Made by a program: the position numbers and the translations under genes. Of a DNA stretch of 64,000 nucleotides, positions 37,613 to 46,507 are shown piece by piece (within the stretch, counting starts at the first letter, position 1; every line of letters starts with the position of its first letter). Origin of the DNA: Bryobacterales bacterium. GTDB lineage: Bacteria; Acidobacteriota; Terriglobia; Bryobacterales; UBA6623. A model generated the notes under the pieces. The model searched no databases and was not told the DNA's origin. It saw nothing but the letters and a program-made list of their open reading frames with translations. The stretch spans positions 66,606 through 130,605 of the forward strand of contig JAPPMC010000312.1 of the NCBI GenBank assembly GCA_028819235.1, written 5' to 3'.

Positions 37613-40369
37613 TTGATCCTAAGGTTGATCCAGTATCCTAACCTCCTAACGAATTTGCCAATTCTAACCGGTCTGCTGGTATTGCTGGCGTACGGTTCCA
37701 CGCTTGGGGCGCAGTGCGTTGCAGTGCGCGTCCTTGACCCGGCCGGTTCCCCGCTGACGACGGCTTCGGTGTCGGCGGGCGGCGTGAGTATTCCGGCTGA
37801 CAACAACGGGGTTTCTGCACTCTGCGGGCTTGGTGGCCGGCCTCAGACCGTTGAGGTCTCCGCTTCGGGTTTCACCGGACAGCGACTCACCGTCACTGGC
37901 CCTTCAGGAAGGATCGACGTAACTTTGGAAATCGAGGCCCTCTCTCAGGAGCTGGTGGTGGTCGGGAGCCGAGCGGACGCTCGAGCGGTGACCGAGTCCG
38001 TCGTGCCGGTGGACCTGGTCTCTTCTTCCGAGTTCGCCCAGCAGGGCGAGCCGGACGTGCTCAACCAGCTTCGCAATGTCGTGCCGTCGTTCAACGTCAA
38101 CGTGCAACCGATTAGCGGAGGCGCGATGATCGTCCGGCCCGCAAACTTGCGCAATTTGGCTCCGGACCATGTGCTGGTTCTCGTCAATGGCAAGCGGCGT
38201 CACCGTGCCGCCCTGGTCACTTGGCACGGCAACGGGGTGTCAGACGGCTCCCAAGGGCCCGACATTTCCCCGATTCCCTCTATCGCGCTGCGGCAGGTTG
38301 AGGTTCTGCGCGACGGTGCCTCGGCTCAGTACGGATCGGACGCCATCGCCGGTGTGTTGAACCTCACGCTGAAGGACAGCCCGAGCGGAGGAGAAATTGA
38401 GTTCCGCACGGGCAAGACCTACCACGGCGACGGGCACCGGATGCTGGTCGCCGCGAATGTGGGTCTTCCCCTAGGTCCGGGTGGCTTCGCAAACCTGAGC
38501 GTCGAATACGGCTCGTCCGATCCGACCAGCCGGAGCATCCAGCGCGGTGACGCGACGGCACTCATTGCAGCTGGCAACCCCCACATCCGAACGCCGGTCG
38601 TGCAGATCTGGGGATCTCCGGAATTGCACGACCGCCCGAAGTTCTTCGGCAACTTCGGGAAGCTGGTCGGAGACGCAACTCAGATCTACGGCCACGCCAA
38701 CTATGCAAGGCGGAGGGCAACCGGCGGCTTCTTCTTCCGGAATCCCAACACTCGGGCCGGAGTCTACAGCGTCGACCGCGGACGGTCGCTGCTGGTCGGC
38801 GATGCGCTAGATGCGCACGATGGCGTCCTAGACGGCTCGGCTAACTGCCCGGCAGTGCCGATCACCGACCACAGGCCTGATCAAGACGCACTCTCGCGCG
38901 TGTTCGCGGATCCGAACTGCTTCACGTTCCAGGAACTGTACTCTGGCGGCTTCACACCCCAGTTTGGCGGCAATTACACCGACAGTTCGCTGGTGGGCGG
39001 AGTGCGCGGCCAGTTCGCGAGCGGAATGACATGGGACGCAAGTCTCGCATTCGGCTCCAGCGAGGTGGATTTCTTCATTCACGACACGGTCAATGCGTCC
39101 ATGGGGCCGGAGTCGCCGACCTCCTTCAAGCCCGGGATCTACCGGCAGCAGGAGGTTAACGCCAACCTCGACTTCGCATACGCGGTGAGCGAGGTAGTGC
39201 ACCTTGCGATGGGAGGCGAGTTCCGCAATGAGAGGTTCTCGATCGAGCAAGGTGACAAAGCGTCATGGGAACTGGGGCCCTACCTCAGCCAAGGCTTCAG
39301 TGCAGGATCGAACGGCTTTGCGGGATTCGGTCCACTTGCGGCTGGAAGCTGGGACCGGCCGAACGGCGCCGCGTACGTCGACGTCGAGGTCTCGAACCCG
39401 GTCGGCAGGTTCACACTCGATGGAGCAGTCCGAGCCGAGCGGTTCGCCGGATTCGGCGGAACGATCAACGGCAAGGTCGCGGGCCGTGCCGAGGTCAGCG
39501 ACCTGATCGCCTTGCGCTCCAGCTGGAGCACTGGCTTTCGAGCACCAACGCCCGGCCAGCAGAATGCGTACAACTTGTCCTCGCAGTGGGACCCCGAACT
39601 GATGGATCTCGTCAACGTGGGAACCATTCCGTCGACAACGGCGGTCGCGGCCTTGCGGGGGGGCCATGCCCTCGGACCAGAGACTTCGGTCAACTTTACC
39701 GTCGGAGCGGTCGCGCACAGCGGGCCTGTCTCGCTGACCGCTGACTATTTCCGCATCGCGATCGAGGACCGCCTCGCGTTGACCAGCGACTTCGTGCTGG
39801 CGCCTTCGGAGGTCCAAGACCTGCTGGCCGATGGGGTCACTAGCGCCCGGAACCTCAACGAATTCCGATTCTTTACGAACGACTTCGATACGCTGACCCG
39901 AGGCGTTGACATCGTCGCCACGCTCGCACCGGCCCCCACGACTCAGATTTCCGTGCTGTTCAACCACACCGACACGCAGGTGGTTGAGTTCAATCCCGAA
40001 GTCGTTTCGGCCCTTCGAATCAAGCAGCTCCACGAGAGCCTGCCAAAGACGCGCTGGAATGCGTCCGTGCGGCAGGAATTCGGGCGAATCAGCGTGCTCG
40101 GGAGAATCAGCCACTACGGGGGCTGGTTTGACGACGACGACAACCAGCACTACACCGGCAAGCACCTCTTCGACTTCGAGTGCTCCTATTCGCTGACGCC
40201 CCAGGTAACGCTAGCGCTTGGGGCGCAGAACGCATTCAACACATACACGGATCCAAGCCGGCTGGGTCTGGCTGGCCCCGGAAACCGGTACAGCCAGTTC
40301 TCGCCGTTCGGCTTTGATGGCGGGTACTACTACATGCGCCTGAACTACCGCTTCGGTTCCAAGTTCTGA
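37613..40369 (+). CDS. TonB-dependent outer-membrane receptor with N-terminal CarboxypepD-like domain
   Basis: 918 codons. The first start is TTG 37613, with TTG 37625 and 37655 also possible; the true start is uncertain. A signal peptide ends near 'STLGAQ'. Residues about 34-105 form a carboxypeptidase-regulatory-like beta domain. The plug follows: 'SQELVVVGSRADARAVTESVVPVD', 'VLVNGKRRHRAALV', and 'IALRQVEVLRDGASAQYGSDAIAGVLNL', the standard plug signature. The 22-strand barrel ends with a terminal phenylalanine ('LNYRFGSKF'). It imports an unknown ligand with TonB energy. The gene lies opposite to, and between, the separated DUF1501 and DUF1553 genes, flanked by direct repeats. Confidence 0.9.
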   Translation: MILRLIQYPNLLTNLPILTGLLVLLAYGSTLGAQCVAVRVLDPAGSPLTTASVSAGGVSIPADNNGVSALCGLGGRPQTVEVSASGFTGQRLTVTGPSGRIDVTLEIEALSQELVVVGSRADARAVTESVVPVDLVSSSEFAQQGEPDVLNQLRNVVPSFNVNVQPISGGAMIVRPANLRNLAPDHVLVLVNGKRRHRAALVTWHGNGVSDGSQGPDISPIPSIALRQVEVLRDGASAQYGSDAIAGVLNLTLKDSPSGGEIEFRTGKTYHGDGHRMLVAANVGLPLGPGGFANLSVEYGSSDPTSRSIQRGDATALIAAGNPHIRTPVVQIWGSPELHDRPKFFGNFGKLVGDATQIYGHANYARRRATGGFFFRNPNTRAGVYSVDRGRSLLVGDALDAHDGVLDGSANCPAVPITDHRPDQDALSRVFADPNCFTFQELYSGGFTPQFGGNYTDSSLVGGVRGQFASGMTWDASLAFGSSEVDFFIHDTVNASMGPESPTSFKPGIYRQQEVNANLDFAYAVSEVVHLAMGGEFRNERFSIEQGDKASWELGPYLSQGFSAGSNGFAGFGPLAAGSWDRPNGAAYVDVEVSNPVGRFTLDGAVRAERFAGFGGTINGKVAGRAEVSDLIALRSSWSTGFRAPTPGQQNAYNLSSQWDPELMDLVNVGTIPSTTAVAALRGGHALGPETSVNFTVGAVAHSGPVSLTADYFRIAIEDRLALTSDFVLAPSEVQDLLADGVTSARNLNEFRFFTNDFDTLTRGVDIVATLAPAPTTQISVLFNHTDTQVVEFNPEVVSALRIKQLHESLPKTRWNASVRQEFGRISVLGRISHYGGWFDDDDNQHYTGKHLFDFECSYSLTPQVTLALGAQNAFNTYTDPSRLGLAGPGNRYSQFSPFGFDGGYYYMRLNYRFGSKF

Positions 40370-40630
40370 CCCGATTCGAGCATCGGAATGTGTGGAGAAT
40401 CGCCAGCTTCCAAGTTGTGGATTCCGGCAGGCGGGGATGCTCCCACGCTGCGCTCGGCATCCTGCGGGAACGAGGCCCGCGCCGTCCTCACGAAGCTTGT
40501 CGAAGCCAGCTGCGGGCACGCGTGTATTGACCTGCAGACCATCCGCGACTCGGACGACTTTGCCGACTGACCCGAGTGGTCGAGGCTCTCAGGCGAGAGC
40601 GGCGCGGCTCAACAGAGAGGGGATCGGGCG

Positions 40631-40819
40631 ATGAGCAAGATGTCGAAGCCGGACAAGCCTGACCAAGCTCCATTTGAGATTGAGTTGCCGCACACCAAGT
40701 ATCAGCCGAGCATCGCGCAAGTCCGAGAGAAGTTCGACATGCCTGCTGCTAGTCCGGAGAGAATCCGGCGGGCGTTCATCCGGCCCGTAGTCGTGCGTCA
40801 GAAGAAGTGCCGGAAGTGA
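40631..40819 (+). CDS. Small charged hypothetical protein (62 residues)
   Basis: An ATG at 40631 is preceded by a purine-rich AGAGAGGGG (40613-40621), a plausible ribosome-binding site. The product is soluble and basic at the end: 'PFEIELPHTKYQPSIAQV', 'FDMPAASPERIRRAFIRP', ending 'RQKKCRK'. It has natural-looking composition and a defined start and stop, and it does not overlap another gene. I do not recognise the family with certainty. It lies just before the right-hand repeat and may belong to the segment that separated the DUF1501/1553 pair. Confidence 0.5.
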   Translation: MSKMSKPDKPDQAPFEIELPHTKYQPSIAQVREKFDMPAASPERIRRAFIRPVVVRQKKCRK

Positions 40820-40853
40820 CAGTCCGGGTCCGCCCAGTCAAGGCCGAATGTGA

Positions 40854-41126
40854 CTATTCGATACAATTCCCCTCCCGGAGGCCGGGCTTGGGGTCGAAGA
40901 GTTCGCACTGGCTAGGCCTGCCCTCAATGAACATGAAGTTCACCTGTTTGGCCTTTGGCTGGAAGTGGGGCTGGTTGGGGGCCAGAGAACTCACATCGGG
41001 AAGAGCGGCGGCAGTGCGACCGTCCGCGGCGAGCAGGTCGCCGAGCGCAACTACCCCGATCCCCGACGCGAAGTTCTGGAGTGAGTCGCGCCGACGCTTG
41101 AACGCTTGAAACTGGGCGGTAGTAAT
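40854..41126 (-). pseudogene. 5' fragment of a DUF1501 gene with lost start codon
   Basis: The minus strand reads, in one open frame, a second copy of the DUF1501 N-terminus: 'TTAQFQAFKRRRDSLQNFA', 'GIGVVALGDLLAADG' and 'FMFIEGRPSQCELFDPKPGL'. It then diverges and stops at TAG 40854-40856 after about 90 codons. The codon at the position of the intact gene's ATG is ATT (41126-41124). The full-length gene has 481 codons, so more than 80% is missing. It sits 4 bp after the stop of the intact DUF1553 gene, the expected operon position. Confidence 0.88.
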
Positions 41127-41301
41127 ACCGTCACTCGCGAGTGATGAACTCGTCAGTGTTCATCAGGATCCTGCCGATTCCGATCCAAGTGGCGATCTCG
41201 ACAGGGTCGTGGTCGCTTAAGGCAATCTGCGCAAGCTGCAGCGCATCTCCCGGCGACTGGTCCAGCACGCGTGCCGCGCGCCGGAAGGACTCCGAGAGGA
41301 C
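40879..41301. repeat. Imperfect direct repeat, right copy (about 420 bp)
   Basis: Partner of 37191-37602 in the same orientation. This copy holds the intact 3' end of the DUF1553 gene and the truncated DUF1501 start. The left copy holds the reverse combination. Substitutions are scattered and there are small indels, so this is an old duplication. Confidence 0.88.
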
Positions 41302-43764
41302 CTCCGATTCCCGACCGGTCGGAGACCTGCTGAGGGCGAGGCGGTACATGTGCGTCAGCCGGGCGTCCCATTCGGGTTCAGACTCGTTCAGCACGCGGAT
41401 CGCCAGCGCCCGGGCGGCCTCCACCGAGACCTCATCATTGAGCTGGTTCAGCGCTTGCAGCGGAGTGTTGCTCCTCCGCCGCCGGCTCGCCGTGCGGTTC
41501 GAGTCCGGTGCGTCGAAGTTCATCATCTGCGGATAGGGCGCGGTCCGCTGGAAGAACGTGTACAGGCCGCGCCTGTAGCGGTCCGGCCCTCCGCTTTCCT
41601 CCCACCGATCAGTGTCCCAGCCGTAGGTCAGCTCCTTGACACCGTCTGGCTGCGGCGGATACACGCTGGGGCCTCCGATGACTGGGGACAAGAGGCCGCT
41701 GACCCGCAGCCCGGAATCGCGGAGAACTTCCGCCGGGAGCCTAAGACGATTCTGGCGCGCCAGCCAATTGTTTCCGGGATCGATCTCGGCCAACTCTGGC
41801 CGGGCGCGGGAAGACTGGCGATAAGTCTTGGACATGACAATCAGCTTCTTCGTTTGCTTCATGCTCCAGCCCTCGGCCCGGAAGGTGGAGGCAAGCCAGT
41901 CCAGGAGGAGGGGGTGCGAGGGTGTCTCCCCTCTAAGGCCGAAATCCTCCGAAGTGCGCACGAACCCCTGACCGAACAACTCCTGCCACATCCGATTGAC
42001 TGCGACTCGGGCGGTAAGGGGGTTGTCCTCCGACAAGATCCAATTCGCGAGATCCAACCTTGATTTCCGGTCGCCCGCGGACGGCGGGCGCAGGAACGCC
42101 GGAGGCCTCGGTTCGACCGCAATTCCGTTGCGGTCCCACTGGCCGCGGACGCGCAGGAAGGTCTCTCCCGGCTCGTCAAGTTCCCTGACGATTCGGGCTT
42201 CGCTCAACTGCGGATAGGAAGCCTTGAGCGCCTTGAGCTTCTTCTTCAACTCCTTGAACTTCAACTCCTCGATGCGCTCCTTGGAGACGACCGTGAAGTA
42301 CCAGTCAATGAAGTAGTCCGTGAGCACCTCCCGCTCGCGGAAGGTGCGCTCGGCTGGATCCTTGTGCAGGATGTGCCAGCCGTTGTCCGTCATTTGGAAC
42401 AGCACGTCGTAACAGAGGTCCCAGTCGGTGCGCTCCCCCGGATTCTCGCCGGTGATCTTCATTTGACGCTCCCACTCCGGCTGGAGCTCCGGCACGCGGT
42501 GCTGCTCGAGGAGCTCTTGGCGCTTCTGCAGGTACTCGGCCCGCTTACGCAGGTACGGGCCGAACTCGCCGGGCAGCGGCGCGTCGATTTGGACATCCTC
42601 CACGTTGTCGAAGTACGCGTACAGCGAGTAGAAGTCTTCCTGCGTGATGGGGTCGTACTTGTGGTCGTGGCACTGCGCGCATTCCACAGTGAGGGCCAGC
42701 CAAGTCGTGGCAACGGTGTTTGCGCGATCCAGCGTCTCCTCGAACCGAGACTGTTCGTAGATCGTGCCCCCCTCCCTGTTCCGCAGGGTGTTGCGGTGAA
42801 ATCCCGTGGCGGCAAGCTGGTCCGGCGTCGGATCCCCCATTAAGTCCGCCGCGAGCTGCAGCCTAGTGAATTCGTCAAAGGGCATGTCCGCGTTCAGCGC
42901 ATCGATCACCCAGTTGCGCCAGCGCCATGCATACGGCCGGGCAAGGTCCTTCTCATAGCCGTCGCTGTCGGCGTAGCGGGCCAGATCGAGCCAGTGGCGT
43001 GCCCACTTCTCGCCGTAATGCTCTGAGTCCAGCAGCCGATCAACAAGCCGCTCGTAGGCTCCGGGGGCCGAGTCATTGAGGTATCGTTCAGATTCCTCCC
43101 ACGTTGGCGGGAGCCCTACCAGATCCAGGCTCAGGCGGCGAAGAAGCGTCAGCTTGTCGGCCTCCGGCGACGGGTGGACGCCCTTGGCCTCAAGCTTGGC
43201 GAGCACGAACCGATCGATCGGATTGCGGGGCCAGTCCGCCTGACGCACGGCGGGCGGGTCCGGATGCAGGATCGGGCGGAACGACCAGTGCCCTCGCGCA
43301 GGAGCCTTGGGTTGCTCCGCCGGGCTGGGCGGGCCTTGGTTCCAAGCGGCACCCTGATCGATCCAAGCGCGCAGCACGCCGACCTCGCGCTGTGTCAGGC
43401 GCGGCTCTGCGGGAGGCATCCGGAAGCCGTCCTCCGAGCTGGCTACCCGGTGTATGAGCGCGCTGGCGGCACTGTCGCCCGGCAGGACTGCCGGCCCGCT
43501 GTAACCGCCTTTGAGGACAGCCTCGTGCCTGTCGAGACGCAGTCCGTTGGTCTGGATCGACGGGCCGTGGCACGCGTAGCAGCGCGAGTGCAGAATGGGC
43601 TCGACATCGACCGCATAGTCGACAGACCGGGCGACCGGCGGTGGCAGGTCCCGCGCGGGCGCGGGGCGCGCGGGAGCTGGAAACAGCACTCCCCACCCGA
43701 GCGCCAGGCACGCGGCAAGGCGAATTACGGCGTCCGTCGAGAATCGCACGCGGGACACGCGCAC
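41131..43764 (-). CDS. DUF1549/DUF1553 exported cytochrome-like protein (PSCyt1)
   Basis: About 877 codons if translation begins at GTG 43764; the frame opens at ATG 43902, but those 46 codons are arginine-rich and precede the signal peptide (IRLAACLALGWGVLF). Domains in order: a cytochrome c-like PSCyt1 domain with the haem motif 'RCYACHG', then DUF1549 ('WPRNPIDRFVLAKLEAKGV', 'RRLSLDLVGLPPT', 'HYGEKWARHWLDLARYADSDG'), a second CxxCH in 'VECAQCHDHKYDPITQEDFY', and the C-terminal DUF1553 ('NRMWQELFGQGFVRTSEDFG', 'NTPLQALNQLNDE'). Such proteins are abundant in Planctomycetota and Acidobacteriota; their role is unproven, perhaps periplasmic oxidation of carbohydrates. A truncated DUF1501 copy follows it. 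Confidence 0.9.
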   Translation of the reverse strand: MRVSRVRFSTDAVIRLAACLALGWGVLFPAPARPAPARDLPPPVARSVDYAVDVEPILHSRCYACHGPSIQTNGLRLDRHEAVLKGGYSGPAVLPGDSAASALIHRVASSEDGFRMPPAEPRLTQREVGVLRAWIDQGAAWNQGPPSPAEQPKAPARGHWSFRPILHPDPPAVRQADWPRNPIDRFVLAKLEAKGVHPSPEADKLTLLRRLSLDLVGLPPTWEESERYLNDSAPGAYERLVDRLLDSEHYGEKWARHWLDLARYADSDGYEKDLARPYAWRWRNWVIDALNADMPFDEFTRLQLAADLMGDPTPDQLAATGFHRNTLRNREGGTIYEQSRFEETLDRANTVATTWLALTVECAQCHDHKYDPITQEDFYSLYAYFDNVEDVQIDAPLPGEFGPYLRKRAEYLQKRQELLEQHRVPELQPEWERQMKITGENPGERTDWDLCYDVLFQMTDNGWHILHKDPAERTFREREVLTDYFIDWYFTVVSKERIEELKFKELKKKLKALKASYPQLSEARIVRELDEPGETFLRVRGQWDRNGIAVEPRPPAFLRPPSAGDRKSRLDLANWILSEDNPLTARVAVNRMWQELFGQGFVRTSEDFGLRGETPSHPLLLDWLASTFRAEGWSMKQTKKLIVMSKTYRQSSRARPELAEIDPGNNWLARQNRLRLPAEVLRDSGLRVSGLLSPVIGGPSVYPPQPDGVKELTYGWDTDRWEESGGPDRYRRGLYTFFQRTAPYPQMMNFDAPDSNRTASRRRRSNTPLQALNQLNDEVSVEAARALAIRVLNESEPEWDARLTHMYRLALSRSPTGRESEVLSESFRRAARVLDQSPGDALQLAQIALSDHDPVEIATWIGIGRILMNTDEFITRE

Positions 43765-44516
43765 CGACCTATCGCGCGATGCGGTGCGCCACAGGCAGCG
43801 AACGCCGCTGCGCGATCGTTCTGACCCGATCGCGCGCGCGCCCTTACGTCGAGTCACGCCTTGATGCATATCCCCGTTCTCGCTTTCGTGCCACCGGGCC
43901 ATACGTGTTATTCAGTATGTGTTCAGGCGGCACGCTTATCGCAACATGCCCGACCCGTCGACCGCAATAGATCCCGATCAACGGCCGATCTCCCCAGGCT
44001 GGCTCCAGAGGGCGGAACAGGGACGGGATTCGCGTGGGAGCACTGGGAATCCCGCGCGGTCCGAGGTGTATGCTCCTATCCGGACCCAGAAGTCACGGGC
44101 AGGCAGCGGCCGCTCTGCTCTAGTCTCGGCGTTACCGGCGGCTACGGAATGGACTCGCAAAGGCCCTACCGGCTCCGAACGGCGACCGCCGTGGGCCGCG
44201 TTTCGTGCGCGGTGACGACGCAGATGCACCCCTCGGCGTCCCGAGTGCGGCCTATACTCTGGGGAGGGGACAGGAGCACTGGCGCCACGGGCCCTCGCGG
44301 CCAAGCGTCCGGGTGGGCCGCTGGTTGCGAATGTTGATGTAGCCGGGCCTGCGCTACAGATGCCTTATGTCAGTGGACACGGCCGCGAGAGACTTCGACG
44401 AACGCGCGCGGGACCCGAACTCCCGTCTGCCGAAAGCGGTGGCTGAGGAGGGCACTCTGGTGACTGGCGCCGTTGACGATGGGCTTATGACCCGACATTT
44501 GCCAAGAGGACCCGCG
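43765..44516. other. Divergent intergenic region between two DUF150x gene sets
   Basis: About 750 bp between the DUF1553 start (minus) and the DUF1592 start (plus). Both flanking frames extend into it (to 43902 and 44367), but the extensions lack homology and ribosome-binding sites. A relatively AT-richer stretch near 43905-43945 could hold the promoters. No RNA gene was recognised. Confidence 0.4.
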
Positions 44517-46505
44517 GTGTCGGTAGCGCACCGACCTCGGCGCGTACCTTGGCTCGCTGCGACGGTCTTCGCCGCCACCGCGGTGGCAGCAACTCCGGGC
44601 GGTGCCGCTCCCGACTTCGCTGGGGAGGTCTATCCGGCACTGGAAGAGCGGCACTGCCGGACCTGCCACAACGCCTCGGGCGTGGCTTCCGAGACGCGTC
44701 TGCACTTCCCCGAGTCTGGGGCCAGCCGGGACGTGATCGAGGCATTCGGGGTCGGATTGGCAGTGCTCGTAAACGACTCGAATGTTCCCCAATCGCCGCT
44801 CCTGCTCAAGCCCACAAACCGAATTCCCCACACGGGAGGCCCACTGATCGCACCCGGCAGCGAGGCCGAGCGAGCGCTCGCTGCCTGGGCAGAGCACCTG
44901 TCAACGTTGCCCGTCGATCGGATGCAAGAGGCAGCGGCGGCCCGCAGCCACCGCGACGAGCCCATCCGCCGGCTCACACATGCCCAGTACGACAACACCG
45001 TCCGAGACATCCTCGGTGACCGGACCCGACCGTCGCGACGCTTCCCTGCCGAGGACTTTGTCCACGGCTTCACCAACCAGGCGGCCTCACAGTCGGTCAC
45101 GCCGGGCTTGGCCGAGGCCTACGCACTGGCAGCGGAGAAGCTTGCCCGGAACGCATTTCGCTACGGGGACGAGAACGGGATCGTTCCGTGCGAGCCGAGC
45201 GGTCCGCTAGACCGCGAGTGCGCCGCGGAGTTCGTCTCGGCCGTCGGTTCGCAGGCCTTCCGTCGCCCGCTGGGGGCCAAAGAGAAGGAACTGCACACGG
45301 AACTGCTCCTGCGGTGGGCGGCGGAGGCGAACAACTTCTTTGAGGGAGCCGCCACCACAATCGAGGCCATGCTCCAATCGCCGCATTTCCTGTTCCTCGC
45401 GCCAGAAAGCGCCGACAGCCCGTTGAAGCAGTTCGAGACAGCCGCGCGGCTGTCGTACGCATTGTGGGACGCACCGCCGGACGACGAACTGCGGGCGGCT
45501 GCGGCTGCGGGCGCGCTTGGCACGCGCGAGCAGGTGATGGCCCACGCGCGCCGCCTGTTGGCGGATGGGCGGGCGAGGCCAGCGATGGATAAGTTCTTTG
45601 CCGAGTGGATGCGCTTCGACCGCCTGCTCACGTCGGTCAAGGACGGCAACCGTTTCCGCGACTACGGTCCTGAAGTCGCCCGCAGCATGACTGAGGAGTC
45701 CCTGCGCCTGTTCAGCCATCTCGTATGGAATGACCTGGACTTCCGGGAGTTCTTCACAGCCGACTACACGTTCGTCGACGACTTCCTGACCAAGGTGTAC
45801 GGCATGGCCGAGCCCAGCGTGCCTTTCGGCAAGACGGCCTACCCGGCCAGTTCCGGACGTGCCGGAATCCTCGGTCACGGGACGTTCCTGGCGCAGACCG
45901 GGAAGCCGGTCAACACCTCGCCGACGGAGCGCGGGCTGTTCGTGCGGGAGCACTTCCTCTGCCAAGCGATTCCTCCCCCGCCCCCGGGAGTGGACGCTTC
46001 CCTGCCCCCCTTAAGGGTTGGCGCGCGTCCGATGACGATCCGCGAGACGCTGCAGCAGCTGCACGCAGCTGACCAAGTGTGCGCCTCGTGCCACAAGCTG
46101 GTAGACCCGATCGGATTCGGCTTCGAGCACTACGACAGCGTGGGCAGCTATCGCGAGACCGAGCCGGTGACGGTGGAGCCCACTCCCCAGCAGGAGCGCC
46201 AGGGGATCAAGGCGTCTACACACGAGCTGCCGATCGACTCGTCAGGCTTCATCGCTGGGATCGAAGGCTCCAACTTCGCTGCGCCGCGAGGGGCGGGCGA
46301 GGTCCTCTCTCGGTCGCCCGGCTGCCACAAGTGCATCGCCAAGCAGCTGTTTCGCTATGTGTTCGGCCGTTCCGAGACAACTTTGGACACACCGACCATT
46401 GAGAGAGCGTATAATCGCTTCCGAGACTCCGGGTTCGTCTTTCGAGAGCTGCTTCTCGAACTGGTGGTTTCCGAGGAGTACCTCGGAGTGGATTGGGAAG
46501 CATAG
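44517..46505 (+). CDS. DUF1592/DUF1588/DUF1585 exported haem protein (PSD-type)
   Basis: 662 codons from GTG 44517, chosen because AGAGGA lies 6 nt upstream and a signal peptide follows (PWLAATVFAATAVAA). Haem motif 1 is 'CRTCH' at residues 47-51 in a cytochrome c-like domain. DUF1587 follows ('RRLTHAQYDNTVRDILGD'), then a DUF1595-like stretch ('FVSAVGSQAFRRPLGAKEKEL'), DUF1592 ('ARLSYALWDAPPDDELRAAA') and DUF1588 ('VREHFLCQAIPPPPPGVD', with a second CxxCH in 'CASCHKLVDPIGFGFEHYD'). DUF1585 closes it ('CHKCIAKQLFRYVFGR'). It always occurs with a DUF1552 partner, here 2 bp downstream. The biochemical role is unknown. Confidence 0.92.
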   Translation: MSVAHRPRRVPWLAATVFAATAVAATPGGAAPDFAGEVYPALEERHCRTCHNASGVASETRLHFPESGASRDVIEAFGVGLAVLVNDSNVPQSPLLLKPTNRIPHTGGPLIAPGSEAERALAAWAEHLSTLPVDRMQEAAAARSHRDEPIRRLTHAQYDNTVRDILGDRTRPSRRFPAEDFVHGFTNQAASQSVTPGLAEAYALAAEKLARNAFRYGDENGIVPCEPSGPLDRECAAEFVSAVGSQAFRRPLGAKEKELHTELLLRWAAEANNFFEGAATTIEAMLQSPHFLFLAPESADSPLKQFETAARLSYALWDAPPDDELRAAAAAGALGTREQVMAHARRLLADGRARPAMDKFFAEWMRFDRLLTSVKDGNRFRDYGPEVARSMTEESLRLFSHLVWNDLDFREFFTADYTFVDDFLTKVYGMAEPSVPFGKTAYPASSGRAGILGHGTFLAQTGKPVNTSPTERGLFVREHFLCQAIPPPPPGVDASLPPLRVGARPMTIRETLQQLHAADQVCASCHKLVDPIGFGFEHYDSVGSYRETEPVTVEPTPQQERQGIKASTHELPIDSSGFIAGIEGSNFAAPRGAGEVLSRSPGCHKCIAKQLFRYVFGRSETTLDTPTIERAYNRFRDSGFVFRELLLELVVSEEYLGVDWEA

Positions 46506-46507
46506 GG

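Noticed and set aside
37613..40369. TonB receptor segment as a composite transposon
   Set aside because: The flanking repeats are coding fragments of the DUF1501/1553 genes in direct orientation, with no transposase or terminal inverted repeats.
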